A stretch of 64,000 nucleotides of DNA from Variibacter gotjawalensis (GTDB lineage: Bacteria > Pseudomonadota > Alphaproteobacteria > Rhizobiales > Xanthobacteraceae). The stretch lies in the NCBI RefSeq assembly GCF_002355335.1, contig NZ_AP014946.1:1627501-1691500 (forward strand), read 5' to 3'. Under the pieces are notes generated by a model, which was not told the DNA's origin, did no database searches, and saw only the letters and a list, made by a program, of their open reading frames with translations. Of this stretch, positions 52,139 to 60,895 are shown one piece after another (within the stretch, counting starts at the first letter, position 1; each line of letters starts with the position of its first letter). Made by a program: the position numbers and the translations under genes.

Positions 52139-52333
52139 ATGACAATCGTGATCGAGGTTTTTCCGCGCGGCAGCGGCTGGTGCGTGCAGCAGGGCAACGC
52201 CCTGATCGCTGACAATGTGCCTCGCGTCGACGCCGTGCAAAAGGCGAACCGGTACGTCTTCTGGCTGCGCGACCAGGGCTACGATGCTGGCGTGAAACTT
52301 CTCGATGAAGACCCGTCTGACCGCACGATCTAA
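52139..52333 (+). CDS. Small DUF2188-like protein, 64 aa
   Basis: Predicted beta-beta-alpha-beta layout: TIVIEVFPRGSGWCVQQG, then a helix VDAVQKANRYVFWLRDQG and a final strand GVKLLDED. It resembles the protein at 37753. No strong ribosome site precedes ATG 52139, so the call is tentative. It faces the convergent RpiR gene 15 nt away. Confidence 0.55.
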   Translation: MTIVIEVFPRGSGWCVQQGNALIADNVPRVDAVQKANRYVFWLRDQGYDAGVKLLDEDPSDRTI

Positions 52334-52348
52334 CGCACCGGCGAGCGA

Positions 52349-53257
52349 TCAAATCCGCTTCAAAGACAAAATCTCGGATGTTCGCGCAATCGTGGTGACT
52401 GCCTTGTCGTAAGTCGCTAACGCGACCGCTGCAATCAGCGCATCGACGATCGCGAGTTGCGCGATGCGGCTTGTCATCGCTTCGGTGCGAAAACGCGTCT
52501 CGCGCGCCATCGTGTAGAGCACGACGTCGGCGTGGCTTTGGATGGGCGACTTACCATAGTTGGTGATGCAGATCGTTCGCGCGCCTGCTTCGCGCGCGAG
52601 ACGCGTCGACGTGACCGTCTCATGCGTGCTGCCCGAATGAGACACCGTCAGCACGGCCGTATGTTTGCCGGTCAACGAAGCGCTGATGGCTTGCACGTGT
52701 GAGTCCGTGACGACCTTGGATGCAATGCCGATGCGCAGGAGCCGATAGTTAGCATCCTCCGCGATGGGCGCTGCGCTGCCCACACCGTAGACTTCGACAC
52801 TCCGCGCAGCCACGATGATATCGACCGCCTTCTGCAGCGCCGCAGGGTCGAGTACACGCATCGTGTCCTCAAGCGCGAGGATGCCGCTGCGAAACATCTT
52901 CTCGATGACGGTATCGGCGCGGTCGTTGCGCGCGACGTCCTCGTGAATGAACTGAACCGGTTGAACGAGATCGCGTGCCAAACCGATCTTGATTTGCTGG
53001 AAGCCGCGCGCACCCAATTGTTGGCACAAAGCGACGACGCTGCCTTCGCTCGCTTCTGCTTTCTCGGCAACTTCCGTCACCGACATATGGACGACGTCGG
53101 CCGCATGGTCGACGATGAAGCGTGCGATGCGTGCCGCAGCCGGCGGCAGATTCGGCAGGATGACTTGAAGCCGCTCGCGCACGCTTGCTTGTTCGCGCGG
53201 AGCGAGCGCCCTCGCAGCCTTCGATTTGGCTTGCGGCTTCTTTGTCGTCTTGGTCAC
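52349..53257 (-). CDS. MurR/RpiR family transcriptional regulator
   Basis: A 302-residue regulator. The N-terminal HTH_6 domain is at about residues 25-100 (RIARFIVDHAADVVHMSVTE, ASEGSVVALCQQLGARGFQQ). The C-terminal SIS domain at about 130-280 (VEVYGVGSAAPIAEDANYRL, VLTVSHSGSTHETVTSTRLA) binds a sugar phosphate or similar phosphorylated ligand. The start is GTG 53257, overlapping the HAD gene by 4 nt. With the HAD gene it is divergent from the Ugp-like ABC operon, which it most likely controls. Confidence 0.93.
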   Translation of the reverse strand: MTKTTKKPQAKSKAARALAPREQASVRERLQVILPNLPPAAARIARFIVDHAADVVHMSVTEVAEKAEASEGSVVALCQQLGARGFQQIKIGLARDLVQPVQFIHEDVARNDRADTVIEKMFRSGILALEDTMRVLDPAALQKAVDIIVAARSVEVYGVGSAAPIAEDANYRLLRIGIASKVVTDSHVQAISASLTGKHTAVLTVSHSGSTHETVTSTRLAREAGARTICITNYGKSPIQSHADVVLYTMARETRFRTEAMTSRIAQLAIVDALIAAVALATYDKAVTTIARTSEILSLKRI

Positions 53258-53979
53258 GAATGGTCCTCAAGAAAAGGCATTGCGGCGACGAGCCCGCGTG
53301 AAGCCGAAACGAACTCGAGACCGAGCCTGTGCGCACCGGCGCCGTCGGTATCCGGATTGTCGCCTATGACGGCGACTGGGCGGCCTTCGGCTCCAAGTCT
53401 CGCGATCCCACGGCGGAACAACTCGGCTTCAGGTTTTCCGACAACGCGAACATTCACCGGCCCGGTGCACGCCAATATCGCACGCATCAGCGCGCCGCTC
53501 TCCGGCACGACGCGGCCGGCACGACCGGGATGAACGAGATCGGGGTTGGCGACAACGAGTTCAGCGCCGGCGCGAACCGCATTCGCAGCACGCTCGAGCT
53601 TTTCGTAGTTGAATAGGCGATCGCGCCCGACCAGCACGACATCGGCCGAGTCGCGAACAACCGAAAGTCCGCAATGAGTCGCATAGCGTTGCAACGCGGC
53701 GCTCGCGAGCAAGAGCACGCGGCAGCGAGGTTTTTCACGCGCAAGCATTTCGATGGCGACAGTCCCGGCGAGGATGATTCGCTCTTCGGGAATTGTCAGA
53801 CCGATCTTGAGAAGATGACGCGATAGCTGCGCGGGCGTGTGTTCGGCATTGTTGGAAACGACGACATAGCGTTCGCCGAGACACTTCAAGAGAGCTTTCG
53901 CGCCCGGCAGAACTTTGCCCGCGCTGACGAGCGTGCCATCGAGGTCTATGAGATACGAACTTTTGTCGATCGAATTCAT
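53254..53979 (-). CDS. HAD-IIA phosphatase (NagD/phosphoglycolate phosphatase-like)
   Basis: A 241-residue HAD hydrolase. Motif I is LIDLDGTLVSAG with the two catalytic Asp, motif II is VVSNNAEHTP, and the C-terminal acidic motif is VIGDNPDTDGAGAHRLG. The cap insertion (about residues 80-170) fits subclass IIA, which acts on small organophosphates such as glycerol phosphate, nucleotides or phosphoglycolate. The preferred start is ATG 53979; a TTG lies 18 nt upstream. It is the first gene of a two-gene operon with the RpiR regulator. Probable role: dephosphorylating the imported compound. Confidence 0.9.
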   Translation of the reverse strand: MNSIDKSSYLIDLDGTLVSAGKVLPGAKALLKCLGERYVVVSNNAEHTPAQLSRHLLKIGLTIPEERIILAGTVAIEMLAREKPRCRVLLLASAALQRYATHCGLSVVRDSADVVLVGRDRLFNYEKLERAANAVRAGAELVVANPDLVHPGRAGRVVPESGALMRAILACTGPVNVRVVGKPEAELFRRGIARLGAEGRPVAVIGDNPDTDGAGAHRLGLEFVSASRGLVAAMPFLEDHS

Positions 53980-54026
53980 CTTGGGCGGTCTGCGCAAATC
54001 AGCAGCAGATCGTTGACTGAAAAAGT

Positions 54027-54053
54027 CTCAGAACACAAGAAAACTATTCTGAG
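54027..54053. promoter_or_regulatory. Inverted repeat in the HAD-RpiR / ABC divergent region
   Basis: CTCAGAA (54027-54033) and TTCTGAG (54047-54053) are perfect complements separated by 13 nt. They lie between the divergent starts at 53979 and 54113. A site for the neighbouring RpiR regulator is the simplest reading. Binding is not shown. Confidence 0.5.
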
Positions 54054-54112
54054 CTTAATTCATATGAGCGTCATGAAACCCTGCCACTCCTTCTTCAAGC
54101 AAGGAGACTGGC

Positions 54113-55279
54113 ATGGCGGGCATCACCGCACATGAAGTAACAAAATCCTTCGGAGACACCCCCGTCCTCGATCGCGTCAGCGTCGACATTCGTGACGGCG
54201 AATTCCTGACGCTCGTCGGCCCGTCGGGCTGCGGCAAGACGACGTTGTTGCGCATCATAGCGGGCCTCGAAAGCCAGGATAGCGGAGACGTTGCGATTGG
54301 CGGCGTCAATGTCGATACGTTGCGGCCGAAAGACCGCGATGTCGCAATGGTGTTTCAGTCTTACGCGCTCTATCCGTACATGACGGTCGCGCAGAATGTC
54401 GCCTTGCCGCTGACGATGCGGCGTATGTCTTTTGCTCAACGGCTTCCGCTTGTCGGCCGCTTCGTTCCGGGATCGCGCCAGGCGCGCGCCGGCATCGATG
54501 CCGATGTCGCGGCAGTGTCTGAGGCGCTGGGCATCAAGCACCTGGGCGGTCGCCGGCCCGCGCAGCTCTCAGGTGGACAGCGTCAGCGTGTCGCTCTTGC
54601 GCGCGCTATGGTGCGCAATCCCAAAGCATTTCTGATGGATGAGCCGTTATCGAATCTCGACGCGAAGCTACGCGTCCAGGCGCGTGCCGAGATCGCCGAG
54701 CTTCATCGCAAGCTCGGCACGACGTTTGTTTACGTCACCCACGATCAAGTCGAAGCGATGACGATGTCGGATCGCGTTGCCGTGATGCTTGGTGGAAAAT
54801 TGCTTCAGATCGGCCCGCCGCAACAGATCTACGATAGCCCGGCGACGCTGGAAGTCGCGCGCTTTGTCGGCACTCCGGAAATCAATCTGCTTCCTGCGCG
54901 TGTCCGCGATGATAACTCCTTGGAAATCTTCGGCCATCGCTGGTTCGGCTTCGCCGAAGGCGCTGCCGCAGGCGAGGCAACGATCGGCATTCGGCCGGAG
55001 AGTTGGTCGATTGGCGGAGGGCATCGTGCGCTGAGCCTCACCGGCGTCGTGCAGCACCGCGAGATGCTGGGTTCGGAAACGCTTGTGCATGTGCGCGTCG
55101 CCGAGGCGGCCAAGCCCATTATCGCGCGCGTCGATCCGCGCACCGGAGCGGGCTTCGTGATCGGCGCAAGCGTTACACTGTCGGTCGAATCCGAACACAT
55201 CTTGATCTTCGATCGCGACGGTAAGCGTCTCGCTGTTCCGGTGCGAACGCCACATCTCAGCGAGGTGTGCAATGGTTGA
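54113..55279 (+). CDS. ABC importer ATPase, UgpC/MalK-type
   Basis: A 388-residue ATPase. Walker A is GPSGCGKTTLLRII, the signature is LSGGQRQRVALARAMVRNP, and Walker B is AFLMDEPLSNLDAKL. The C-terminal TOBE-like regulatory domain (about 270-388) is typical of carbohydrate and glycerol-phosphate importers. About 20 extra residues (near 95-125, LPLVGRFVPGSRQARAG) lie between Q-loop and signature. AGGAG precedes the ATG. First gene of a five-gene run (ATPase, two permeases, binding protein, phosphoesterase) with overlaps or short gaps. Confidence 0.94.
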   Translation: MAGITAHEVTKSFGDTPVLDRVSVDIRDGEFLTLVGPSGCGKTTLLRIIAGLESQDSGDVAIGGVNVDTLRPKDRDVAMVFQSYALYPYMTVAQNVALPLTMRRMSFAQRLPLVGRFVPGSRQARAGIDADVAAVSEALGIKHLGGRRPAQLSGGQRQRVALARAMVRNPKAFLMDEPLSNLDAKLRVQARAEIAELHRKLGTTFVYVTHDQVEAMTMSDRVAVMLGGKLLQIGPPQQIYDSPATLEVARFVGTPEINLLPARVRDDNSLEIFGHRWFGFAEGAAAGEATIGIRPESWSIGGGHRALSLTGVVQHREMLGSETLVHVRVAEAAKPIIARVDPRTGAGFVIGASVTLSVESEHILIFDRDGKRLAVPVRTPHLSEVCNG

Positions 55280-56201
55280 CGTCGCGCTGCCCGCCGTCTC
55301 TAAGCGAACGTATCGTCTTCGGCCCGGCGAGATTGCCGAGCAACTTGCCGCGTGGTCGTTGGCGGGGCCGGGCATTGCGTTGATTTGGCTATTGTTGCTT
55401 GGGCCTGCGCTTGTCGTTTTCGCGCTTTCGTTCAGCGACTGGCAATTCGGCGCGCCCGATATCGCATGGGCTGGCCTTGCGAACTATCGCGAGCTGCTCG
55501 GCGATGAGGTGTTCTGGAAGTCGTTGTGGAACACGCTGATCTACGTGGCTTTCACGGTGCCGCTCTCGGTGGCGGTTGGGCTTGGCGTTGCGCTGCTGAT
55601 CGAAGCTGGAACGAGCCTCAAGGGCTTCTACCGAGCGGCGTTTTTCCTCCCGGTCACTTCGACATTGATCGCCATGGCGTTCGTGTTCCAGTTCGCATTT
55701 CATCCGACGTCCGGCGCGATCAATCTCACGCTCGGTCTTGTTGGGATCAAAGGCACCGACTGGCTCGCCAATCCACAGACTGCGCTCTACGCGCTCGGCA
55801 TCATCGGCATCTGGCAGGCGGTTGGTCTCAACATGGTGTTGTTTATCGCAGGGCTGAAGGCGATCCCAAAAGAGCTCTACGAAGCGGCAGCCGTCGACGG
55901 TATCGACAATCCGATCGATCGCTTCATGCGGATCACATGGCCGATGCTCGGACCCGCAACCGTTTTCGTCGTCTCGATCACGGCTATCCGATCGTTCCAA
56001 GTCTTCGACACAGTCGCGGTACTGACCGATGGCGGTCCGAACAAATCGACCAGTGTGTTGCTGTATCAGATGTACCAGGAAGGTTTCAGCTTCCTCCGTT
56101 CCGCTTACGCCGCGGCCATCACCTGCGTGTTCCTCGCCTTCGTCCTTCTGCTGACGCTCATTCAAGTCAAAGTGCTTGAGCGGCGCGCGCACTACGGCTG
56201 A
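55272..56201 (+). CDS. ABC importer permease, UgpA-type
   Basis: A 309-residue permease with six membrane helices after a cytoplasmic N terminus of about 30 residues. The EAA loop reads YEAAAVDGIDNPIDRFMRITWPML. It pairs with the downstream permease. The start overlaps the ATPase gene by 8 nt. The family carries oligosaccharides, glycerol-3-phosphate or glycerophosphodiesters. Confidence 0.93.
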   Translation: MVDVALPAVSKRTYRLRPGEIAEQLAAWSLAGPGIALIWLLLLGPALVVFALSFSDWQFGAPDIAWAGLANYRELLGDEVFWKSLWNTLIYVAFTVPLSVAVGLGVALLIEAGTSLKGFYRAAFFLPVTSTLIAMAFVFQFAFHPTSGAINLTLGLVGIKGTDWLANPQTALYALGIIGIWQAVGLNMVLFIAGLKAIPKELYEAAAVDGIDNPIDRFMRITWPMLGPATVFVVSITAIRSFQVFDTVAVLTDGGPNKSTSVLLYQMYQEGFSFLRSAYAAAITCVFLAFVLLLTLIQVKVLERRAHYG

Positions 56202-56204
56202 TCC

Positions 56205-57035
56205 ATGAAGCATGGCCCGTTCGCCCTATCCGCTTTGCGTCATATGCTGCTCGGCATAGGCGCGGTGCTGATGCTTGCGCCGTTCGCGCTGATGATATCG
56301 ATCAGTCTCAAAGCGCCTGGCGATGTGTTTTCGCCGACATTCTCGCTCTTGCCGTCGACATGGAACGCGGTCGAAAATTATACGGCCGCCTTCACCCGGC
56401 AACCGCTAGCGCGCTACCTGTTCAACGGAATATTCGTCGGCATTTGTATTTTCGCCGCGCAGGCCTTGATCGCGGTGCCATGTGCTTATGCGTTTGCGAA
56501 GCTCCGCTGGCGCGGCCGCGAGACCACGTTCGCGCTGGTGCTGCTTGGATTGCTGATCCCGCCACAAGTCACTGCGATCCCGCTCTACATACTGCTGTGG
56601 AAGCTCGGGCTGCTCGATACATATGGCGCGATCATCCTTCCGTCGACGATCTCGGTATTCGGCATTTTCTTGATGCGGCAATTCTTCCGCGCGGTGCCGG
56701 ATGATCTGCTGCATGCGGCCCGGCTCGATGGCTTGAGCGAATTCGCGATTGTCTGGCGCATCATGTTGCCGACGGCGATTCCCGCGCTGGTCTCATTCGG
56801 CATTCTCTCCTTCGTCTGGAACTGGAACGAGTTCTTCTGGCCTTTGATCGTCGTTCAGTCGCAGCACCTCGCGACACCGCCGCTCGGAGTCGTCTTCTTC
56901 GCCAATGCCGAGTCGGGCACGAACTACAACTTGTTGATGGCCGCAGCCGTCGTCGTCAACGCGCCTCTCGTTATCGCTTTCCTCTTCGCTCAACGCTGGT
57001 TCATCGACGGCGTCACCATGACGTCGGTCAAATAA
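56205..57035 (+). CDS. ABC importer permease, UgpE-type
   Basis: A 276-residue MalG/UgpE-like permease with six membrane helices. The EAA loop reads LHAARLDGLSEFAIVWRIML, and the C terminus is FAQRWFIDGVTMTSVK, typical of the family. It begins 3 nt after the UgpA-type gene and is its heterodimer partner. Confidence 0.94.
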   Translation: MKHGPFALSALRHMLLGIGAVLMLAPFALMISISLKAPGDVFSPTFSLLPSTWNAVENYTAAFTRQPLARYLFNGIFVGICIFAAQALIAVPCAYAFAKLRWRGRETTFALVLLGLLIPPQVTAIPLYILLWKLGLLDTYGAIILPSTISVFGIFLMRQFFRAVPDDLLHAARLDGLSEFAIVWRIMLPTAIPALVSFGILSFVWNWNEFFWPLIVVQSQHLATPPLGVVFFANAESGTNYNLLMAAAVVVNAPLVIAFLFAQRWFIDGVTMTSVK

Positions 57036-57049
57036 AAGGGAAAAAGCCC

Positions 57050-58342
57050 ATGCGCATCGATCGCCGTCGTTTTCTCGCAAGCTCTGCCGCTGTCGGCGGA
57101 CTCATCGCTGCTCCGCGTATCGTCACGGCTCAGTCGGCAACGACCGAGATTTCGGTCCAATACTCGATTCCTGTTCTCTTCAAAGATCTGATGGAGAACA
57201 CGGCGCGCGACTTCATGGCGCAGAACCCGAACATCAAGGTCACGCTGCGCGCGCCGGAACTCGGCTACGAAGAAATTATGCAGCGGAACTTGCGCGACGC
57301 CGTCACGAGTCAGCTTCCCGACGTCGCGTTTCATGGCCTCAACCGCCAGCGAACGCTCGACGAGCGCCGCATCCCGGTCGATCTGAAGCCGTTCATGGAT
57401 GCCGACGCTCAGACGAAGGAACTCGGCTTCTCGCCGGCGCTATTGTCGCTCGGTCAGGTCGGGGGCAAGCAGACCGGCATCGGTTTCGCGCTGTCGACGC
57501 CGGTCCTCTACTACAATGCGGATCTCGTGAAGGCGGCCGGGGGCAATCCGGATAAATTGCCGGAAACCTGGGGAGAGGTCGCCAAGCTCGCCGCGGCCAT
57601 TCACGATCCGGCGAAAAACCAGACCGGCATGTTCTTCGACTGGACCATCACGGGCAATTGGTCGTGGCAGGGCTTGGTACTCTCCCATGGCGGCACGATG
57701 CTCAACGCCGACGAGTCCAAAGTCGCGTTCACGGACGAGCCGGGCGTTCGCTCGATCCGTGTGATCCGCCAGTTCCTCGACGAAGGAAAAATGCCGGACA
57801 TCAAGCCGGATACAATGTTCCAAGACATGTTCGCGGGCCGTATGGGCATCTCGATGCAGTCGACTGCGCAGCTCGGCCGCTACAATCGCGAGATCGGCGG
57901 ACGGTTTAAGCTTGTTTGCGGCCGCTATCCGCGGTCGGCACCGAACGCGCGCCTTCCGGCCGGCGGCAATGTCGCGATGATGTTCGCCAAAGACGAGCGC
58001 AAGCAGAAGGCAGCCTGGGAGTTCATCAAGTTTGCCACGGGGCCGGTCGGCGCGACAATGATGGTCAATGCGACAGGCTACATGCCGGCGACGACCGTGC
58101 CTGCGCAGCGCGATGATTTGCTGGCAAAGTTCTATCGCGACAATCCGAACCACATGGTCTCGATCGGCCAGCAGGACGTCATCACGGGCTGGTACGCATT
58201 CCCAGGCCAGAATGCGTTGCGGATTACCGACGTGATCAACGATCATCTGCAGACAGTGGTCGCAAAGCGCGGTGAGCCGGAAGAGACGTTGACGAAGATG
58301 GGCGCTGCCGTGCAGGCCATGCTTCCGAAGCGCGCATCGTAA
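57050..58342 (+). CDS. ABC substrate-binding protein, UgpB-type
   Basis: A 430-residue periplasmic binding protein of the extracellular family-1 group. The N terminus MRIDRRRFLASSAAVGGLIA has twin arginines and a hydrophobic core, suggesting Tat export, with cleavage near VTAQ. Body motifs are PDVAFHGLNRQRTLDER, FALSTPVLYYNADLVKAAGG, GMFFDWTITGNWSWQ and NVAMMFAKDERKQKAAWEFI. The ligand is unknown. The neighbouring phosphatases and phosphonate genes suggest a phosphorylated or phosphonate compound. Confidence 0.92.
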   Translation: MRIDRRRFLASSAAVGGLIAAPRIVTAQSATTEISVQYSIPVLFKDLMENTARDFMAQNPNIKVTLRAPELGYEEIMQRNLRDAVTSQLPDVAFHGLNRQRTLDERRIPVDLKPFMDADAQTKELGFSPALLSLGQVGGKQTGIGFALSTPVLYYNADLVKAAGGNPDKLPETWGEVAKLAAAIHDPAKNQTGMFFDWTITGNWSWQGLVLSHGGTMLNADESKVAFTDEPGVRSIRVIRQFLDEGKMPDIKPDTMFQDMFAGRMGISMQSTAQLGRYNREIGGRFKLVCGRYPRSAPNARLPAGGNVAMMFAKDERKQKAAWEFIKFATGPVGATMMVNATGYMPATTVPAQRDDLLAKFYRDNPNHMVSIGQQDVITGWYAFPGQNALRITDVINDHLQTVVAKRGEPEETLTKMGAAVQAMLPKRAS

Positions 58343-58354
58343 GCGGAGGCCGGA

Positions 58355-59200
58355 ATGACGAAGACGCGTATCGCCGTGGTGGCGGACGTCCACCACGGCC
58401 GCGACACGCCGACGAAGAAGGGCAGCGCGGCCTTGCCGCTGCTGAGCCGTTTCGTGGATAGGGCGGACGAACACGATGCGGTAATCGACCTCGGCGATCG
58501 GATCTCGGACGTGAATCCCGAGCAGGACCGCGTGTTGCAGATGGCTGTCGTAGAGCAATTCAAACGTCTGCGCGTTCCGCGCCATCATGTGTCGGGCAAT
58601 CACGATCGGGCTTTGTTATCGCTCGAAGAGAACGAGAGGCTGCTGGATGCACCGAGCCGCGATCGCGTTGCGGAGATAGGCAACGTTCGCATCGCCTTCT
58701 GGCAGCCCGACGTCTCCCTGTCGCCGCAGCGCGGGTTTCATCTGGCCGACGGTGATCTCGCGGCACTCAGCGCACTTCTGGATGACGATCGGCCTACACT
58801 GCTTGTCAGCCATGTCCCGCTCGCCCGTACAAGCCAATCTGGAAACTATTACTTCGAGAACAATCCCGGACACGCGACCTATGCGGAAAGTGATGCGATC
58901 CGCAGCGTTCTCGCCGCGGCCCCTTGCCCTGTCGTCGCCATCGCGGGGCACGTGCACTGGAACACGCTTACGGTGGTCGACGGCACACCGCACATCACTC
59001 TGCAGTCGCTGACCGAAGCTTTCATCAGCGGCGCTGCGTCGGAATGTTCGGCGGTTCTCGAAATCGACGGCGACATTCTGCGTTGGTCTGTGCTCGGCCT
59101 CGAGCCGTTCGCCGTCACGTTGCCGTGGAAGCGCAGCAAGTCGAAGTGGATGGCACCGCTCGCTTCTTTCTCGGAGAGGTCGCGCGGCGCGGTGTTCTAA
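58355..59200 (+). CDS. Metallophosphoesterase (calcineurin-like)
   Basis: A 281-residue binuclear-metal phosphoesterase. Metal motifs are seen in order: VVADVHHGRD (D-x-H), LGDRISD (G-D), VSGNHDR (G-N-H-D), LVSHVPLA and AGHVHWN (G-H-x-H). It lacks a signal peptide, so it is cytoplasmic. It lies 12 nt after the binding-protein gene, which points to cleavage of an imported phosphodiester or phosphomonoester, in the style of GpdQ next to Ugp systems. Confidence 0.93.
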   Translation: MTKTRIAVVADVHHGRDTPTKKGSAALPLLSRFVDRADEHDAVIDLGDRISDVNPEQDRVLQMAVVEQFKRLRVPRHHVSGNHDRALLSLEENERLLDAPSRDRVAEIGNVRIAFWQPDVSLSPQRGFHLADGDLAALSALLDDDRPTLLVSHVPLARTSQSGNYYFENNPGHATYAESDAIRSVLAAAPCPVVAIAGHVHWNTLTVVDGTPHITLQSLTEAFISGAASECSAVLEIDGDILRWSVLGLEPFAVTLPWKRSKSKWMAPLASFSERSRGAVF

Positions 59201-59249
59201 CAGGTTCGAGCGACTCGCCTTTGGCCTTGCGTGGCTCTAGAGATGGATC

Positions 59250-59927
59250 ATGTCCTTGAGCCGGTACGCGATCTACTTCACTCCACGGCAGAACTCCGCG
59301 CTGGCGGAATTCGGTGCGAACGTACTCGGTTACGACGCTTACGTCCCCGAGCGCCGGTTCGCTTTGACCGAAGCCGCCGCGACAGCAACGCAAGACCCCA
59401 GACGCTACGGGTTCCATGCGACGTTGAAAGCGCCAATGCGGTTGGACGTTGGCCGCACGCAAGCCGAACTGCAAGAGGCGCTACGCCGGTTCGCGTCGAC
59501 ACGTCCGGCTGTCGACATCGGAAAACTTGATGTCACGCTCATCGGTGGTTTTGTTGCGCTGACGCCGCGTACATCTTCCGTAGCGTTACAAATTTTTGCA
59601 GCGGAATGCGTCGCGACTTTCGATCAGTTCCGCGTACAGATGAGCACGGAAGAGCGCGCTAAACGTATCGGCAACGGCATGTCGGCGCGACAGACCGCGC
59701 TGCTCGATCGGTGGGGCTATCCTTACGTGTTCGACGAGTTTCGTTTCCACATGACGCTGACCGGATCATTGCCGCGTGACATCCGCGAGGCATGGCAACG
59801 TGAACTGTCGGTTAGATACGAGGTCATCGGTCATGAACCCGTCATGCTCGATGCCGTGACTCTGCTGCGTCAAGATGCCTCGGACGCTCGCTTTCACGTG
59901 ATCGAGCGGATCGCTTTGATCGACTGA
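59250..59927 (+). CDS. DUF1045 phosphonate-metabolism protein (2H phosphoesterase-like)
   Basis: A 225-residue protein matching the DUF1045 family found in phn operons. It has two H-x-T/S-like motifs of the 2H phosphoesterase superfamily: His56 in YGFHATLKAP and His167 in FRFHMTLTGSL. The start SRYAIYFTPRQNSALAEFG is typical. Its exact reaction is unproven. Its place between the Ugp-like and Phn transporters ties the two clusters together. GNGMSARQTALLDRWGYPYV is the other conserved block. Confidence 0.9.
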   Translation: MSLSRYAIYFTPRQNSALAEFGANVLGYDAYVPERRFALTEAAATATQDPRRYGFHATLKAPMRLDVGRTQAELQEALRRFASTRPAVDIGKLDVTLIGGFVALTPRTSSVALQIFAAECVATFDQFRVQMSTEERAKRIGNGMSARQTALLDRWGYPYVFDEFRFHMTLTGSLPRDIREAWQRELSVRYEVIGHEPVMLDAVTLLRQDASDARFHVIERIALID

Positions 59928-59987
59928 AGAAAATTTCAGCGGCGTCTGCCGCACTTTTCCTCAGGCTTGGTGCCGCAGCCCTCCCCA

Positions 59988-60005
59988 CTGTCACACAGCT
60001 GTTAG
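59988..60005 (+). promoter_or_regulatory. Pho-box-like sequence upstream of phnC
   Basis: CTGTCACACAGCTGTTAG agrees with about 13 of 18 positions of the PhoB box (two CTGTCA-type half-sites, 11 bp apart). It lies 40 nt before the phnC ATG, consistent with induction by phosphate starvation. Confidence 0.55.
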
Positions 60006-60013
60006 TTGCCGTG

Positions 60014-60030
60014 GTTAGCCAAGAGCTAAC
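60014..60030. promoter_or_regulatory. GTTAGC/GCTAAC palindrome upstream of phnC
   Basis: GTTAGC (60014-60019) and GCTAAC (60025-60030) are perfectly complementary, 5 nt apart, and end 15 nt before phnC. The position overlaps the expected transcription start. This fits a repressor site, perhaps for the GntR regulator at the other end of the cluster. Confidence 0.45.
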
Positions 60031-60044
60031 ACTGGGAGATCGTC

Positions 60045-60866
60045 ATGCTGGTCCTCGAAGGCGTGTCGCGCCGCTTCGGCGCGAAGTCGGCCGTTGAAGG
60101 CGTCGAACTTTCGATCGAGCGCGGCTCTTTCATCGGCGTCATCGGTCGCTCCGGCGCCGGCAAGTCGACATTGCTGCGTATGATCAATCGCTTGATCGAT
60201 CCGACGTCGGGGCGTATCGCGCTCGATGACGTCGACGTTTCGGCTCTTCGCGGAAAAGAACTCCGCGAGTGGCGGGCGCGGTGTGCGATGATTTTCCAAC
60301 AATTCAATCTCGTCGGCCGCCTCGACGTTCTGACTAACGTGTTGATGGGGCGACTGAATAAGGTTCCGACGCACCGGTCATTGATGCGTCTTTGGTCGGA
60401 CGAAGACATCGCCATTGCATTGACCGCTCTCGAGCAGTTCGACATGGGCAGCTTTGCGGCGCAGCGCGCGGACCAGCTTTCCGGCGGTCAACAGCAGCGC
60501 GTCGCAATCGCTCGCGCCCTCGTCCAAGAGCCGGAAATCATTCTTGCCGACGAGCCGATTGCGTCGCTCGATCCCCGCAACACCAAGCTGGTGATGGACT
60601 CGCTCTCGCGCATCAATCGCGACTACGGCATCACGGTGTTCTGCAATCTGCATTCGCTCGATCTCGCCCGCGCTTATTGCGGCCGATTGATCGGCATGAG
60701 CCAGGGCCGTGTCGTGTTCGACGGTGGCCCATTCGACCTTACGGAAGATGTCGCGCGCCAGCTCTACGGCCTTGAGGCCGGCGATGTCATCGACATGCCG
60801 GAAGAGATGCCGGCAGCTGTCGTCGCCGCGCAAGCAGCCACGCCGCCAGTGCTCGCCGCTCACTAA
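60045..60866 (+). CDS. phnC: Phosphonate ABC transporter ATPase PhnC
   Basis: A 273-residue ATPase. Walker A is [18 protein letters not shown], signature [19 protein letters not shown], Walker [16 protein letters not shown]. The PhnC-type block [20 protein letters not shown] is present. It has an extra Ala-rich tail of about 20 residues ([17 protein letters not shown]). It powers uptake of phosphonates with PhnD and the two PhnE subunits encoded next. Confidence 0.96.
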   Translation: MLVLEGVSRRFGAKSAVEGVELSIERGSFIGVIGRSGAGKSTLLRMINRLIDPTSGRIALDDVDVSALRGKELREWRARCAMIFQQFNLVGRLDVLTNVLMGRLNKVPTHRSLMRLWSDEDIAIALTALEQFDMGSFAAQRADQLSGGQQQRVAIARALVQEPEIILADEPIASLDPRNTKLVMDSLSRINRDYGITVFCNLHSLDLARAYCGRLIGMSQGRVVFDGGPFDLTEDVARQLYGLEAGDVIDMPEEMPAAVVAAQAATPPVLAAH

Positions 60867-60895
60867 CTCAGACGTAGATCTAGAAGGATCGATCC

